Source: Alteromonadaceae bacterium XY-R5
Lineage (GTDB): Bacteria; Pseudomonadota; Gammaproteobacteria; Enterobacterales; Alteromonadaceae
DNA length: 64,000 bases
Assembly (NCBI GenBank): GCA_001660395.1
Contig: LXWE01000005.1
Coordinates: 1 to 64,000 of the forward strand
Direction: 5' to 3'
Part shown: positions 56,735 through 64,000 of the stretch, piece after piece
How positions within the stretch are numbered: the stretch's first letter is position 1
How the letters are laid out: the number at the start of each line of letters is the position of its first letter
Program-made: the position numbers and the translations under genes
The notes under the pieces: generated by a model
Database searches by the model: none
What the model was told of the DNA's origin: nothing
The model's input: the letters and a program-made list of their open reading frames with translations, nothing else

Positions 56735-59164
56735 TCAGAGCAATAAATCGGTGACATCTGAAATATCAACAATGCCAGTTGTGTCCCTAAGTCGGCCCAG
56801 ACAGTCTTGATATTTGACGTTTGAAAATCTGGAAAGGTAAGCCAACTCATCTCGAATGTATTTATTAAATACACGTCCTTTTTTAGTCGCATTCACTCGA
56901 ATGATATAGGGCTGACCTAGCGTTTCCAGACTGGCAAGTAACATGCGTAATTTGCCAGCGTCTTTGATTTCGTCTAGATGCCGCACAATGACATTAATTT
57001 CCTTGTTTGTTCGTTGCTTTGCGATTACCAAGATATAGAAAGGTGCATAGGGAGTATCGCGATTGACGGTTTGTAATTGACGGAACACAAGAGAACGAAA
57101 TACTTCGTTTTGAGTTAATTCAATAATGCCTTGCTCTGCGTCTATGTTCGGATGGACACGGGGAACAAGAGATTTCTCTGATAGAGCGATATTACGTATA
57201 TGGCGTAATTGGCTCGTTTTGCTTGTCAGCAAATAGGGGAAAAGATGGTTAGATGCATATAAGTTACGTAAAACCCTAGACAACCCATAGACTTCGTTCT
57301 CACAGCCGGTTTGTTGTAACTTGCTTAGATTTTTATAGATAAATGCGCGCAGGCCCTTCCTTCCCTCGTGATTAACGGTGTTACCGCTAATCGTGGCGCG
57401 AATACTTTTTTCACCTGCATGAACAATCCGATAGGTCTGTTTGGGCAATACACCACCATTTATTGAGGGTAAATTGAGAAAATCGACATATATATCATCA
57501 TTTCGCTTGAAGCTGTGGGGGCTGTCAAACTCTACACATAAACCACGGGTTGATATATTACTGGTGATTGCCATTGCAGCACGCATCTTGGCACTGTTGC
57601 GCGCGGTGAGTTTCAGGCTTAGTCGGCAATCAAAGCGATCTTCGGCGCGTAAATCATTCGTTTCTGCACGTGCCTGAGACAGTTCCACATCACTTTTTTG
57701 ATTGCGTAGCAAGAATTCACTGAGTTTAAATTCGTTCTCTTCCGATCCTTTTTGCGATAGAACATCGAATAGTTGAAGACGATCCATACTGTCGCTTATA
57801 TCAGTAAGTACTAACATTCTCTGCAATCTATTTGCAATACTCAATGCTCTTGGATTTGGTTTGCGATTTAATGTTTCAAATGCTTCGCCTGCGCTGTCGG
57901 GAAGTGAACTTGGAATGTGCGCTTGATGCTCAGAGTCTAGCGAGCAACCATCAACTTGTATCAAACGGATATTGCGCGGATTAACCCGCTTTAATAGTTG
58001 CCGCGCTCGGTGATTAGTTGTTATCCAGAAATACGGTATAGCAGCCAGGTGGAGGCGTTTTTGCTGGTCGATGATCCTTAGCAAGAAGTATGTTTCGCGA
58101 AAGGGGAGCCCCTCATGCAGTTGGTTTTGTAATTCTGGTCTTCTACAAAATGACGTCAGTAGTCCAGGCATCTGATTTAGCATTAAAAACGCGCTCAGCG
58201 GCTGATTATTTTTAGTGTGAAACAGAGCGCGTGGATACCAGGTTTCCTGATGATTTGTCAGGTAAACAGGTAATGAATGGAGCCGACTGATAATGAACTG
58301 CTCATCAGCCTTAACCTGTATCGCTTCAATGGTGTTTTCTACCGGAACACGGTATGCGCGTTTTTGACTCAGAAGCTGTTGACTAATAAAACGACCAAAT
58401 TCATTTAACACCGGTGAGTCTGACTCACTGTTTAACTGCATTTTAAAGTAGGTCGCGTCGTCTTTGCGTTCTTTTGAGGTTTGTTGATATGGAATATATA
58501 GCGGTAAACCAAAACTAAACTCTTGCTCTAGTTCGTAAAACCACAAGTACATTTGTTCCGTTAAGCGTAGGGCCTGAAGTCCAATGACTTTTACTGAAAC
58601 GCCATCTGCAGAGATATCGGTAGTGATGGCAGGAATACCCATTTCCTGGCGCTGGCGATAGCTTAAATTGGCGGGATCTTCGCTAAAAACCGTCACCTTA
58701 CTGGCAAAATAAAGCCTTTCTTCATGGCGTTGGTGAAACTTCACCAAGGATGAGATTTCTGCCGCAGGCAAATTGTTTAGCACGTGCTGATTTGGATTTT
58801 CGCGATAACGCTTGCGGGCCTGACCAATCACAAATTCGTATACACCCAGGGTGTAGTTGCCTTGATAGCGTTTTACTTCCTTTTTGAAGTCCCGAATGCC
58901 ATCGGGATCCATGGAATGAATCACTCCCTGATATTCAAACTGTTCACAACTCTCTTTGCACATATCGCGCAAATCGATCACGCGGCTAATGACTTGAGCC
59001 AGACGTTTGATTTCCATTTTTATCAGGAAACCTGTAGAACCGGTAAGATTGGGTTGAAGCTGACGAATCTTCTTGTCGAGTTGCTGACAACTGTGGTCGT
59101 GACGCAGACTGATAATAGTGTCTTTGTACTGTTCGAGATCCAGGCTTCGGGTTGCTAATTCCAT
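56735..59164 (-). CDS. Large PilZ-domain protein
   Basis: An 809-residue cytoplasmic protein with at least one canonical c-di-GMP-binding PilZ domain (about 505-600): Arg510 and Arg514 form RxxxR in DRFDCRLSL, and NISTRG (536-541) is the NxSxxG motif. A second, degenerate PilZ-like segment has DISADG at 183-188 but no clear RxxxR. The N-terminal 150 residues are helical, with coiled-coil-prone stretches; the C-terminal 200 residues match no family I know. It is likely a c-di-GMP effector; the target is unknown. It ends at the edge of the oriC-like region. Confidence 0.85.
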   Translation of the reverse strand: MELATRSLDLEQYKDTIISLRHDHSCQQLDKKIRQLQPNLTGSTGFLIKMEIKRLAQVISRVIDLRDMCKESCEQFEYQGVIHSMDPDGIRDFKKEVKRYQGNYTLGVYEFVIGQARKRYRENPNQHVLNNLPAAEISSLVKFHQRHEERLYFASKVTVFSEDPANLSYRQRQEMGIPAITTDISADGVSVKVIGLQALRLTEQMYLWFYELEQEFSFGLPLYIPYQQTSKERKDDATYFKMQLNSESDSPVLNEFGRFISQQLLSQKRAYRVPVENTIEAIQVKADEQFIISRLHSLPVYLTNHQETWYPRALFHTKNNQPLSAFLMLNQMPGLLTSFCRRPELQNQLHEGLPFRETYFLLRIIDQQKRLHLAAIPYFWITTNHRARQLLKRVNPRNIRLIQVDGCSLDSEHQAHIPSSLPDSAGEAFETLNRKPNPRALSIANRLQRMLVLTDISDSMDRLQLFDVLSQKGSEENEFKLSEFLLRNQKSDVELSQARAETNDLRAEDRFDCRLSLKLTARNSAKMRAAMAITSNISTRGLCVEFDSPHSFKRNDDIYVDFLNLPSINGGVLPKQTYRIVHAGEKSIRATISGNTVNHEGRKGLRAFIYKNLSKLQQTGCENEVYGLSRVLRNLYASNHLFPYLLTSKTSQLRHIRNIALSEKSLVPRVHPNIDAEQGIIELTQNEVFRSLVFRQLQTVNRDTPYAPFYILVIAKQRTNKEINVIVRHLDEIKDAGKLRMLLASLETLGQPYIIRVNATKKGRVFNKYIRDELAYLSRFSNVKYQDCLGRLRDTTGIVDISDVTDLLL

Positions 59165-59534
59165 GACGCTTCTAGTTATATTTATTATTGTTTACTTAAT
59201 GATTTACGACGAACCATTTAGCTATCGTCAGTTAGCATCCTTTCTTGATAATTTAGAGTACCTTGAGACGCAAATATTCCATATTTACGCGTGACTTATT
59301 CACCCGGTGTGTGCAGCAAGATGTAACTTTTCGGCGTGTTTCATCTTCTTTGGCTGAATAGCACGATTTATGCACACTTTTTACCGAAAAGGCAATGTAA
59401 ATTAGTTGTTTCAGTCTAACAAGTGGAATAAATCGATACATCGCGGCCACATGGGGTGAGACGTCTGGTCATTCTATCTCTTACATGCCAGCATCACTGC
59501 TACGATGAGTAGTCTCATAAGCCAAAGGTTTGTT
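59165..59534. other. Intergenic region between PilZ gene and ABC transporter genes
   Basis: About 370 bp separate two divergent genes. No gene is supported. One DnaA-box-like 9-mer, TTATGCACA, lies near 59368-59376, and another with one mismatch, TTATTCACC, near 59287. They stand too far apart to be called functional. The promoter of the ABC genes must lie in this stretch; AAAGG at 59524-59528 is their ribosome binding site. Confidence 0.4.
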
Positions 59535-60224
59535 ATGTCTAAGCAACAATCTGCCATTTGTATTCAACAATTGCGTTTTCGTTATGCCAGGCATCTGCCC
59601 TGGGTATTGGATATTGCCAAGTGGGAAATGAAAATAGGAGAGCAAGTCTTTTTGTTCGGTCCATCTGGTTCAGGCAAGAGCACTTTACTTAATTTACTCA
59701 CAGGGATGATCGTTGCAGAAAATGGCAGTATCGAGGTTTTGGGACAAGTTTATCGGAAAATGAATGCACGTCAGCGTGATCGCTTTCGGGCGCAGCATAT
59801 AGGGGTGATCTTTCAGCAATTAAACTTGGTGCCATACCTGTCAGTGCTCGATAACATAAAACTGGCCGCCAGTTTTGGTGGAAGCGATATGCAGCAGGTT
59901 AAAGGCTATGCGACCGAGTTACTGGCAGAGTTGAACATGCCAGCTGACGTATTAATAAGACAGGCGAATCAACTCAGCGTTGGTCAGCAGCAAAGGGTGG
60001 CTATTGCCAGGGCGCTCATTAATAAGCCGCAACTGATCATCGCAGATGAACCCACATCAGCATTGGATGCTGACAGCCGGGATGATTTTATACAGCTGTT
60101 GAAGACGGTTTCAGCCCATCATCAAAGCAGTATCTTGTTTGTGAGCCATGACCGAGCCCTGGCCAAACATTTCCCTACTGAACTTGATATGACAAGCTTT
60201 AAGCCAGTGGAGGCAACATGCTGA
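59535..60224 (+). CDS. ABC transporter ATP-binding protein (MacB/LolD-like)
   Basis: A 229-residue ATPase of the MacB/LolD group. Walker A is FGPSGSGKST (about 42-51), the Q-loop is FQQLNLVPYLS near 95, the signature reads LSVGQQQRVAIARAL near 145 (LSVGQ in place of LSGGQ), and Walker B is LIIADEPTSALD near 165, with the H-loop histidine in FVSHDRAL. It energises the partner permease that starts 7 bp before its stop. The ATG at 59535 is chosen for its AAAGG ribosome binding site; 59505 is an alternative start ten codons upstream. Confidence 0.9.
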   Translation: MSKQQSAICIQQLRFRYARHLPWVLDIAKWEMKIGEQVFLFGPSGSGKSTLLNLLTGMIVAENGSIEVLGQVYRKMNARQRDRFRAQHIGVIFQQLNLVPYLSVLDNIKLAASFGGSDMQQVKGYATELLAELNMPADVLIRQANQLSVGQQQRVAIARALINKPQLIIADEPTSALDADSRDDFIQLLKTVSAHHQSSILFVSHDRALAKHFPTELDMTSFKPVEATC

Positions 60225-61444
60225 TTCGTGTAGCGCTTAAAAGTTTGCTTAACCGACGTGGCAGCGTATTACTGACAATCTTCTCCGTCGCGATCAGCTT
60301 ACTGGTTTTAATGTCGGTGGACCATATACGTCAGGAAGCGCGAAAAAGCTTTGGGCGCAGTGTCTCTGGCGTTGATCTCATCGTTGGCGCCCGCACTGGT
60401 CAGTTAAATCTTTTACTCTATTCCGTATTTGGTATGGGTAACCCCGGCAATAATGTGGCGATGGACAGCATGACGACGATCGCCAGCCGTAAAGATGTTG
60501 CTTGGGCCATTCCCATTTCCATCGGCGATTCTCTCGAAGGTTATCGAGTAATCGGGACCACATCAGCGTACTTTGAACACTTTCGCTACGGCAGTAAACA
60601 AGCTTTGTTTTTTGCTCAGGGCAACGCGTTTGGAGACGATGATGAGGTGGTGTTGGGGGCTGCGGTAGCGAAAGCGCTGGGTTATAAGCTAGGCGATGAA
60701 ATCGTGTTATCTCATGGTACCGCCAAAATCAGCTTTCATAAGCACAAGCACCATCCGTTTCAGGTTACTGGTATTTTAGCGGCTACCGGGACCCCTGTTG
60801 ACCAATCTCTGATGGTGCCATTACATGGGATCGATGCAATGCATGCGGGTATGCAACAGGGATTTGGTCAGCACAATGCAGAGCCTGAGTCAGAACAGAT
60901 CACGGCTTTTATGCTAGGTCTAACATCCAAAGTGGCGGCATTGCAGTTGCAGCAGCAAATCAACAATTATACTGCTGAACCTCTGACGGCCATTTTGCCT
61001 GGAGTTGCCTTGGGCGAGTTATGGCAAATGCTGGGCGTGGTAGAGCAGACTTTGACCTTGATTTCCATTTTAGTGCTATTTGCCTCTTTGCTCGGCCTTA
61101 GTACTATGTTGTTGGCATCAATGCAGCAGCGGCAGCGAGAACTGGCGGTGATACGTGCCATTGGCGGGCATCCTTCATTTATCTTTTGGTTAATTCAGCT
61201 GGAAGTCCTGTTTATCGTGCTGTCTGCGATGCTGGTATCAATGCTGAGCTTGTGGCTGGTGTTATGGGGCCTACAGGACTGGCTTACAGAAAGGTTTGGC
61301 CTGTATATATCGCTACAATTTTTAACGTCGGAGTTAGCATACACCCTGCTTTTCGTCCTTGGCAGTGCGGTTGTATTGGGTTTGATTCCTGCGCTTAAAG
61401 CCTATTCCAATTCTCTTGGCCAGGGATTAATACAGCGTAATTAG
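60218..61444 (+). CDS. FtsX/MacB-like ABC transporter permease
   Basis: A 408-residue inner-membrane permease. One helix near the N-terminus (about 15-37) is followed by a large periplasmic MacB-type core domain (about 40-265) and three C-terminal helices (about 275-305, 325-350, 370-395) of the FtsX domain. VSGVDLIVGARTGQLNLLLYSVFGMG near 48-73 is typical of a permease group often found beside DUF2796/DUF3299 genes and linked to metal or lipoprotein handling; that link is an inference. It overlaps the ATPase gene by 7 bp. What it moves, if anything, is unknown. Confidence 0.85.
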   Translation: MLIRVALKSLLNRRGSVLLTIFSVAISLLVLMSVDHIRQEARKSFGRSVSGVDLIVGARTGQLNLLLYSVFGMGNPGNNVAMDSMTTIASRKDVAWAIPISIGDSLEGYRVIGTTSAYFEHFRYGSKQALFFAQGNAFGDDDEVVLGAAVAKALGYKLGDEIVLSHGTAKISFHKHKHHPFQVTGILAATGTPVDQSLMVPLHGIDAMHAGMQQGFGQHNAEPESEQITAFMLGLTSKVAALQLQQQINNYTAEPLTAILPGVALGELWQMLGVVEQTLTLISILVLFASLLGLSTMLLASMQQRQRELAVIRAIGGHPSFIFWLIQLEVLFIVLSAMLVSMLSLWLVLWGLQDWLTERFGLYISLQFLTSELAYTLLFVLGSAVVLGLIPALKAYSNSLGQGLIQRN

Positions 61445-61577
61445 CATATGGTTTGTCCGGCGAATGAGCACTATTTCGCCACAATTGAGCGGCAGATTGC
61501 CATAATCTGAGCGGGAATCTGTCGCTTTATTGCGTCTAAATAATTGGCAGGCTCACTATCAATAGGCGCAACCTGCC

Positions 61578-63662
61578 ATGTCAATTCAGCTCCCCCCTTT
61601 TGTACCTGCCGTTATCAGCAGGTTCTGCTTCATTGCCTTGCTGTTGTCGCTGTCGGGCGTCTTTTCTGTTCACGCTCGAGTGGTAGAAAGCCCGCTAAAT
61701 GAGGCAGGTCAGGGCAGTTTGCTACTAACGGGTAATAGCTGGCAGGGCAGTAAACTCAGTCCATTGGTGAAGACTCAGGTAGAAATGAGCATCCATGGAT
61801 TGGTTGCACGGGTGGAGGTGACGCAGGATTTCTACAACCCTAGTCAGGAATGGGTAAACGGCGTTTATGTATTTCCGCTGCCCGAACAGGCCGCAGTAGA
61901 CGGTCTTAGTATGCGAGTGGGAGAGCGCATTATTGAAGGCCAGATTCAACCTAAAGCCAAGGCCAAAGCGATCTTCGATGCTGCCAAACAACAGGGAAAA
62001 AAGGCCAGTTTAGTCCAACAGCTACGCCCCAATTTATTTACGAACAATATCGCGAATATTGGTCCGGGAGAGAAAATTCGTATCAGTTTGCGTTACCAGC
62101 AAACGGTGCAGTTTGATAATGGTGAATTTCAATTACGATTCCCGATGACACTGACGCCTCGTTATATGCCTGGTGAGCCTGTCTCCGCCTACGAGTCAAG
62201 CCAGGCAAATACTGGTTGGGCTGTGAACACGTCTCAAGTCTCGGATGCGAATCAGATTTCTCCCTTGTACCAGCATCCTGATGCTCCCCCTGCCAGTGTG
62301 GACATACGCATACATTTAGATGCAGGAATGCCTCTGGCAAATGTTCAAAGCCCGTTCCACCCGATCCAGGTCATCCCCAATCAAGATGGCAGCCTTGAGG
62401 TGTCATTACGCCAAACAGATTACGCTAATCGTGACTTTGTACTTGTGTGGCGCGGTAAATCCGAACACTCGGTTAACACCGTCAGTTTCCAGCAAACAAG
62501 GGGTAATGAAGCGTTCGGTTTGGTGATGCTGGTACCCAATTTACACCCGAATAATCAGCAAGAGACTGAGTTGCCGGGCCGAGAGGTAGTGTTTGTTTTG
62601 GATACCTCAGGTTCTATGGCCGGAGAATCTCTTCGTCAGGCAGTATCCGCGCTGACCAGCGCTATCATGCAGCTTAGCCCTCAGGACAGGTTTAACTTAA
62701 TTGAGTTTAATTCCGACAGTCGACAAATGTGGTCAGAGTCTGTGTATGCCACAGGCACCAACAAGGCTGCGGCAATTGGATTTGTGATGGCCCTTGAAGC
62801 TGATGGTGGCACGGAAATGCAACCGGCCCTCGAGCTAGCGCTTGATCCCGAAAATAAGAGCCGTTTGCTACGTCAGGTTGTGTTTATAACCGATGGTAGT
62901 GTCGGAAACGAAGAATCTTTAATGCAATTCATTGCCAGCAATCTAGGCCAAAGTCGTCTGTTTACTGTGGGGATAGGCTCTGCGCCGAACAGCTATTTTA
63001 TGACTGAAGCCGCAGAAGTGGGGCGTGGCAGTTTTACTTTCATCGGTAATACCGAGCAGGTTCAGGACAAAGTAACCGCATTACTACGCAAATTACGGCA
63101 TCCGGTGCTAACGGATATTCGAATAGCGTTCGACGGGCAGGCAGAGGTCTATCCTGCCACCGTGCCAGATCTGTATGCGGGCGAACCTGTACTTATCCGC
63201 TATCGTGAAGATTCTCCTGTTACTCAGATTACCGTGAGTGGGCGTTATTTGGGTGAGCCCTGGCAGGCAGAGCTGACATTGGAATCTGGCACAAAACAAG
63301 CTGAAGGCCTGGATAAACTATGGGCTAGAGCGAACATCGCCCAATTGGGTCGTGAGCGCCGTCATCACCAGGATGCCAGTTATTACAACCAACGGATGCA
63401 GGAAGTTGCGATGCACTATGGTCTGGTGAGTGAATTTACATCGCTGGTGGCCGTTGATGTGACACCTACCCGACCTGATGGCCTGTCTAGTCAGGATAAA
63501 TCCGTACCGAACCCGCTGCCAAAGGGGTTGCACGCCAATGCAATATTCGGAACCTTGCCGCAAACGGCTACGTCAATGCGCTGGCACTTCTATTTCGGGC
63601 TAGCCTTGCTAATGATTGCGTTGGCGATCTGGAGGTGGCGTGTTGCTGACACAGCCAAATAA
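61578..63662 (+). CDS. Marine proteobacterial sortase target protein, VIT and vWA domains
   Basis: A 694-residue exported protein, likely the sole substrate of the sortase encoded just downstream. A signal peptide covers about residues 1-34 (ending VHA). A VIT domain (about 65-180) precedes a von Willebrand A domain (about 335-510) with the MIDAS start DTSGSMAG (342-349), the Thr in GGTEMQ and the Asp in FITDGSVG. The C-terminus has the sortase signal LPQTA at 660-664, a hydrophobic helix (about 669-686) and a positive tail (RWRVADTAK). Such Gram-negative pairs (TIGR03788 with TIGR03784) are known from marine bacteria, but their role is poorly understood. Confidence 0.92.
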   Translation: MSIQLPPFVPAVISRFCFIALLLSLSGVFSVHARVVESPLNEAGQGSLLLTGNSWQGSKLSPLVKTQVEMSIHGLVARVEVTQDFYNPSQEWVNGVYVFPLPEQAAVDGLSMRVGERIIEGQIQPKAKAKAIFDAAKQQGKKASLVQQLRPNLFTNNIANIGPGEKIRISLRYQQTVQFDNGEFQLRFPMTLTPRYMPGEPVSAYESSQANTGWAVNTSQVSDANQISPLYQHPDAPPASVDIRIHLDAGMPLANVQSPFHPIQVIPNQDGSLEVSLRQTDYANRDFVLVWRGKSEHSVNTVSFQQTRGNEAFGLVMLVPNLHPNNQQETELPGREVVFVLDTSGSMAGESLRQAVSALTSAIMQLSPQDRFNLIEFNSDSRQMWSESVYATGTNKAAAIGFVMALEADGGTEMQPALELALDPENKSRLLRQVVFITDGSVGNEESLMQFIASNLGQSRLFTVGIGSAPNSYFMTEAAEVGRGSFTFIGNTEQVQDKVTALLRKLRHPVLTDIRIAFDGQAEVYPATVPDLYAGEPVLIRYREDSPVTQITVSGRYLGEPWQAELTLESGTKQAEGLDKLWARANIAQLGRERRHHQDASYYNQRMQEVAMHYGLVSEFTSLVAVDVTPTRPDGLSSQDKSVPNPLPKGLHANAIFGTLPQTATSMRWHFYFGLALLMIALAIWRWRVADTAK

Positions 63663-63666
63663 CCAG

Positions 63667-64000
63667 ATGATGAATCGACTACTGGCTTATATCGCAGGCT
63701 TCGCTTTGCTCGTTGGTATTTGGCATACAGGCCATGGCGCCTATCTGTGGGGCAAAGCCGAACTTGCACAAATTTTGATAGCGAAAACCTGGCAGCAAGC
63801 GTTGCAAACCAGGCGTTACATAAAACCCTGGTCCTGGGCGGATACCTGGCCTATCGCCAAACTTAGCTACGATGGTCAGGATTGGTATGTACTGGCAGGA
63901 GCGTCGGGCGAAGCACTGGCATTTGGGCCTGCGCATGTGGCTGAATCAGCGTTGCCCGGAAGTCTTGGTAATATCGTTTTGGCCGGACATCGCGATACTC
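63667..64000 (+). CDS. Class GN sortase, cut by window edge
   Basis: The first 111 codons of a sortase. An N-terminal helix (MMNRLLAYIAGFALLVGIWH) would anchor it in the inner membrane with the active site in the periplasm. IVLAGHRDT at the window end contains the catalytic His; the catalytic Cys and Arg should follow beyond 64000. The start at 63667 fits the usual N-terminus, but a strong GGAGG at 63631-63635 also suits a GTG at 63640 or TTG at 63643, which would overlap the preceding gene. It should cleave the LPQTA signal of its neighbour. Confidence 0.9.
   Translation, partial: MMNRLLAYIAGFALLVGIWHTGHGAYLWGKAELAQILIAKTWQQALQTRRYIKPWSWADTWPIAKLSYDGQDWYVLAGASGEALAFGPAHVAESALPGSLGNIVLAGHRDT

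Larger units (their letters stand above)
56216..56736. other. Candidate origin of replication (oriC-like) or DnaA/SeqA-binding locus
   Basis: Fifteen GATC sites lie between 56318 and 56736, against fewer than two expected by chance in that length. DnaA boxes (consensus TTWTNCACA) are exact at 56216-56224, 56271-56279 (minus) and 56626-56634 (minus, TTATACACA). One-mismatch boxes stand at 56258, 56297, 56481 (minus), 56638 (minus) and 56721. AT-rich blocks at about 56452-56480 and 56544-56580 could unwind. Inverted GATC pairs with 5- or 7-bp spacers recur. These are the hallmarks of gammaproteobacterial oriC. Usual neighbours such as mnmG, mioC, dnaA or rpmH are absent here, so a DnaA-titration or SeqA locus remains possible. 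Confidence 0.55.

Noticed and set aside
56216-56736. Vibrio-type second-chromosome origin (RctB 12-mers)
   Set aside because: No array of regular RctB-type 12-mers and no rctB-like gene is near; DnaA boxes fit a chromosomal oriC better.
1-64000. CRISPR arrays, insertion sequences, prophage genes and tRNA genes
   Set aside because: No regular spaced repeats, transposase, phage structural gene or tRNA-like cloverleaf was recognised; the only recombinase is XerC.

Overview
The window looks like a chromosomal stretch of a marine gammaproteobacterium, most likely of the Alteromonadales (Alteromonadaceae-like). This rests on gene content and order, not on a database search: the lptM-lysA-dapF-DUF484-xerC-yigB cluster with uvrD nearby, tamA-tamB, proB-proA, selO, a class I adenylate cyclase relative, a GN-type sortase with its VIT/vWA partner, and many secreted peptidases. 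Coding density is high and most genes are intact.

Layout. 1-160: end of a 5S rRNA gene and its terminator, so an rrn operon lies to the left. 160-966: no recognisable gene. 967-3926 (minus): DUF6702-like protein and an M1 aminopeptidase, overlapping by one base. 4181-6543: proB-proA with a strong terminator. 6923-10135: type II NADH dehydrogenase, then two paralogous periplasmic binding-protein-like genes. 10213-16393: beta carbonic anhydrase, convergent with tamB-tamA. 16635-20092: S9 peptidase and catalase, convergent on a shared terminator. 20429-25046: lptM-lysA-dapF-DUF484-xerC-yigB operon. 25008-27733: a glycosyltransferase, a sulfotransferase and cysE, lying between yigB and uvrD. 27948-31972: uvrD (candidate LexA box) and an OprB-like porin. 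32029-35302 (minus): rarD, LLM oxidoreductase, PepSY protein, thioesterase. 35542-39461: shortened class I adenylate cyclase homologue and recQ. 39501-44043 (minus): GST, DUF885 peptidase, chemoreceptor. 44332-49400: NhaC-type antiporter, DPP4-like lipoprotein, and a cytochrome c / small unknown / HD hydrolase operon. 49470-54796: selO, a DUF3630-like gene and a GGDEF-EAL protein, tightly coupled, then ribA. 54812-55995: LysR regulator and a divergent 56-residue ORF. 56200-56740: a non-coding region with the hallmarks of a replication origin. 56735-59164: large PilZ protein. 59535-61444: ABC transporter pair. 61578-64000: VIT/vWA sortase substrate and the start of its sortase, cut by the window edge.

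The most notable signal is the non-coding stretch at about 56.2-56.74 kb. It has 15 GATC sites in about 420 bp, three consensus and five one-mismatch DnaA boxes, two AT-rich blocks, and near-identical 21-bp repeats built as GATC-N5-GATC. This suggests oriC, or a DnaA/SeqA-binding locus, in an unusual setting between a LysR gene and a PilZ gene. Other points of interest are the sortase pair, a class I adenylate cyclase lacking its distal C-terminus, a glycosyltransferase whose last codons are antisense to the end of yigB, and a serine acetyltransferase without the usual C-terminal isoleucine tail.
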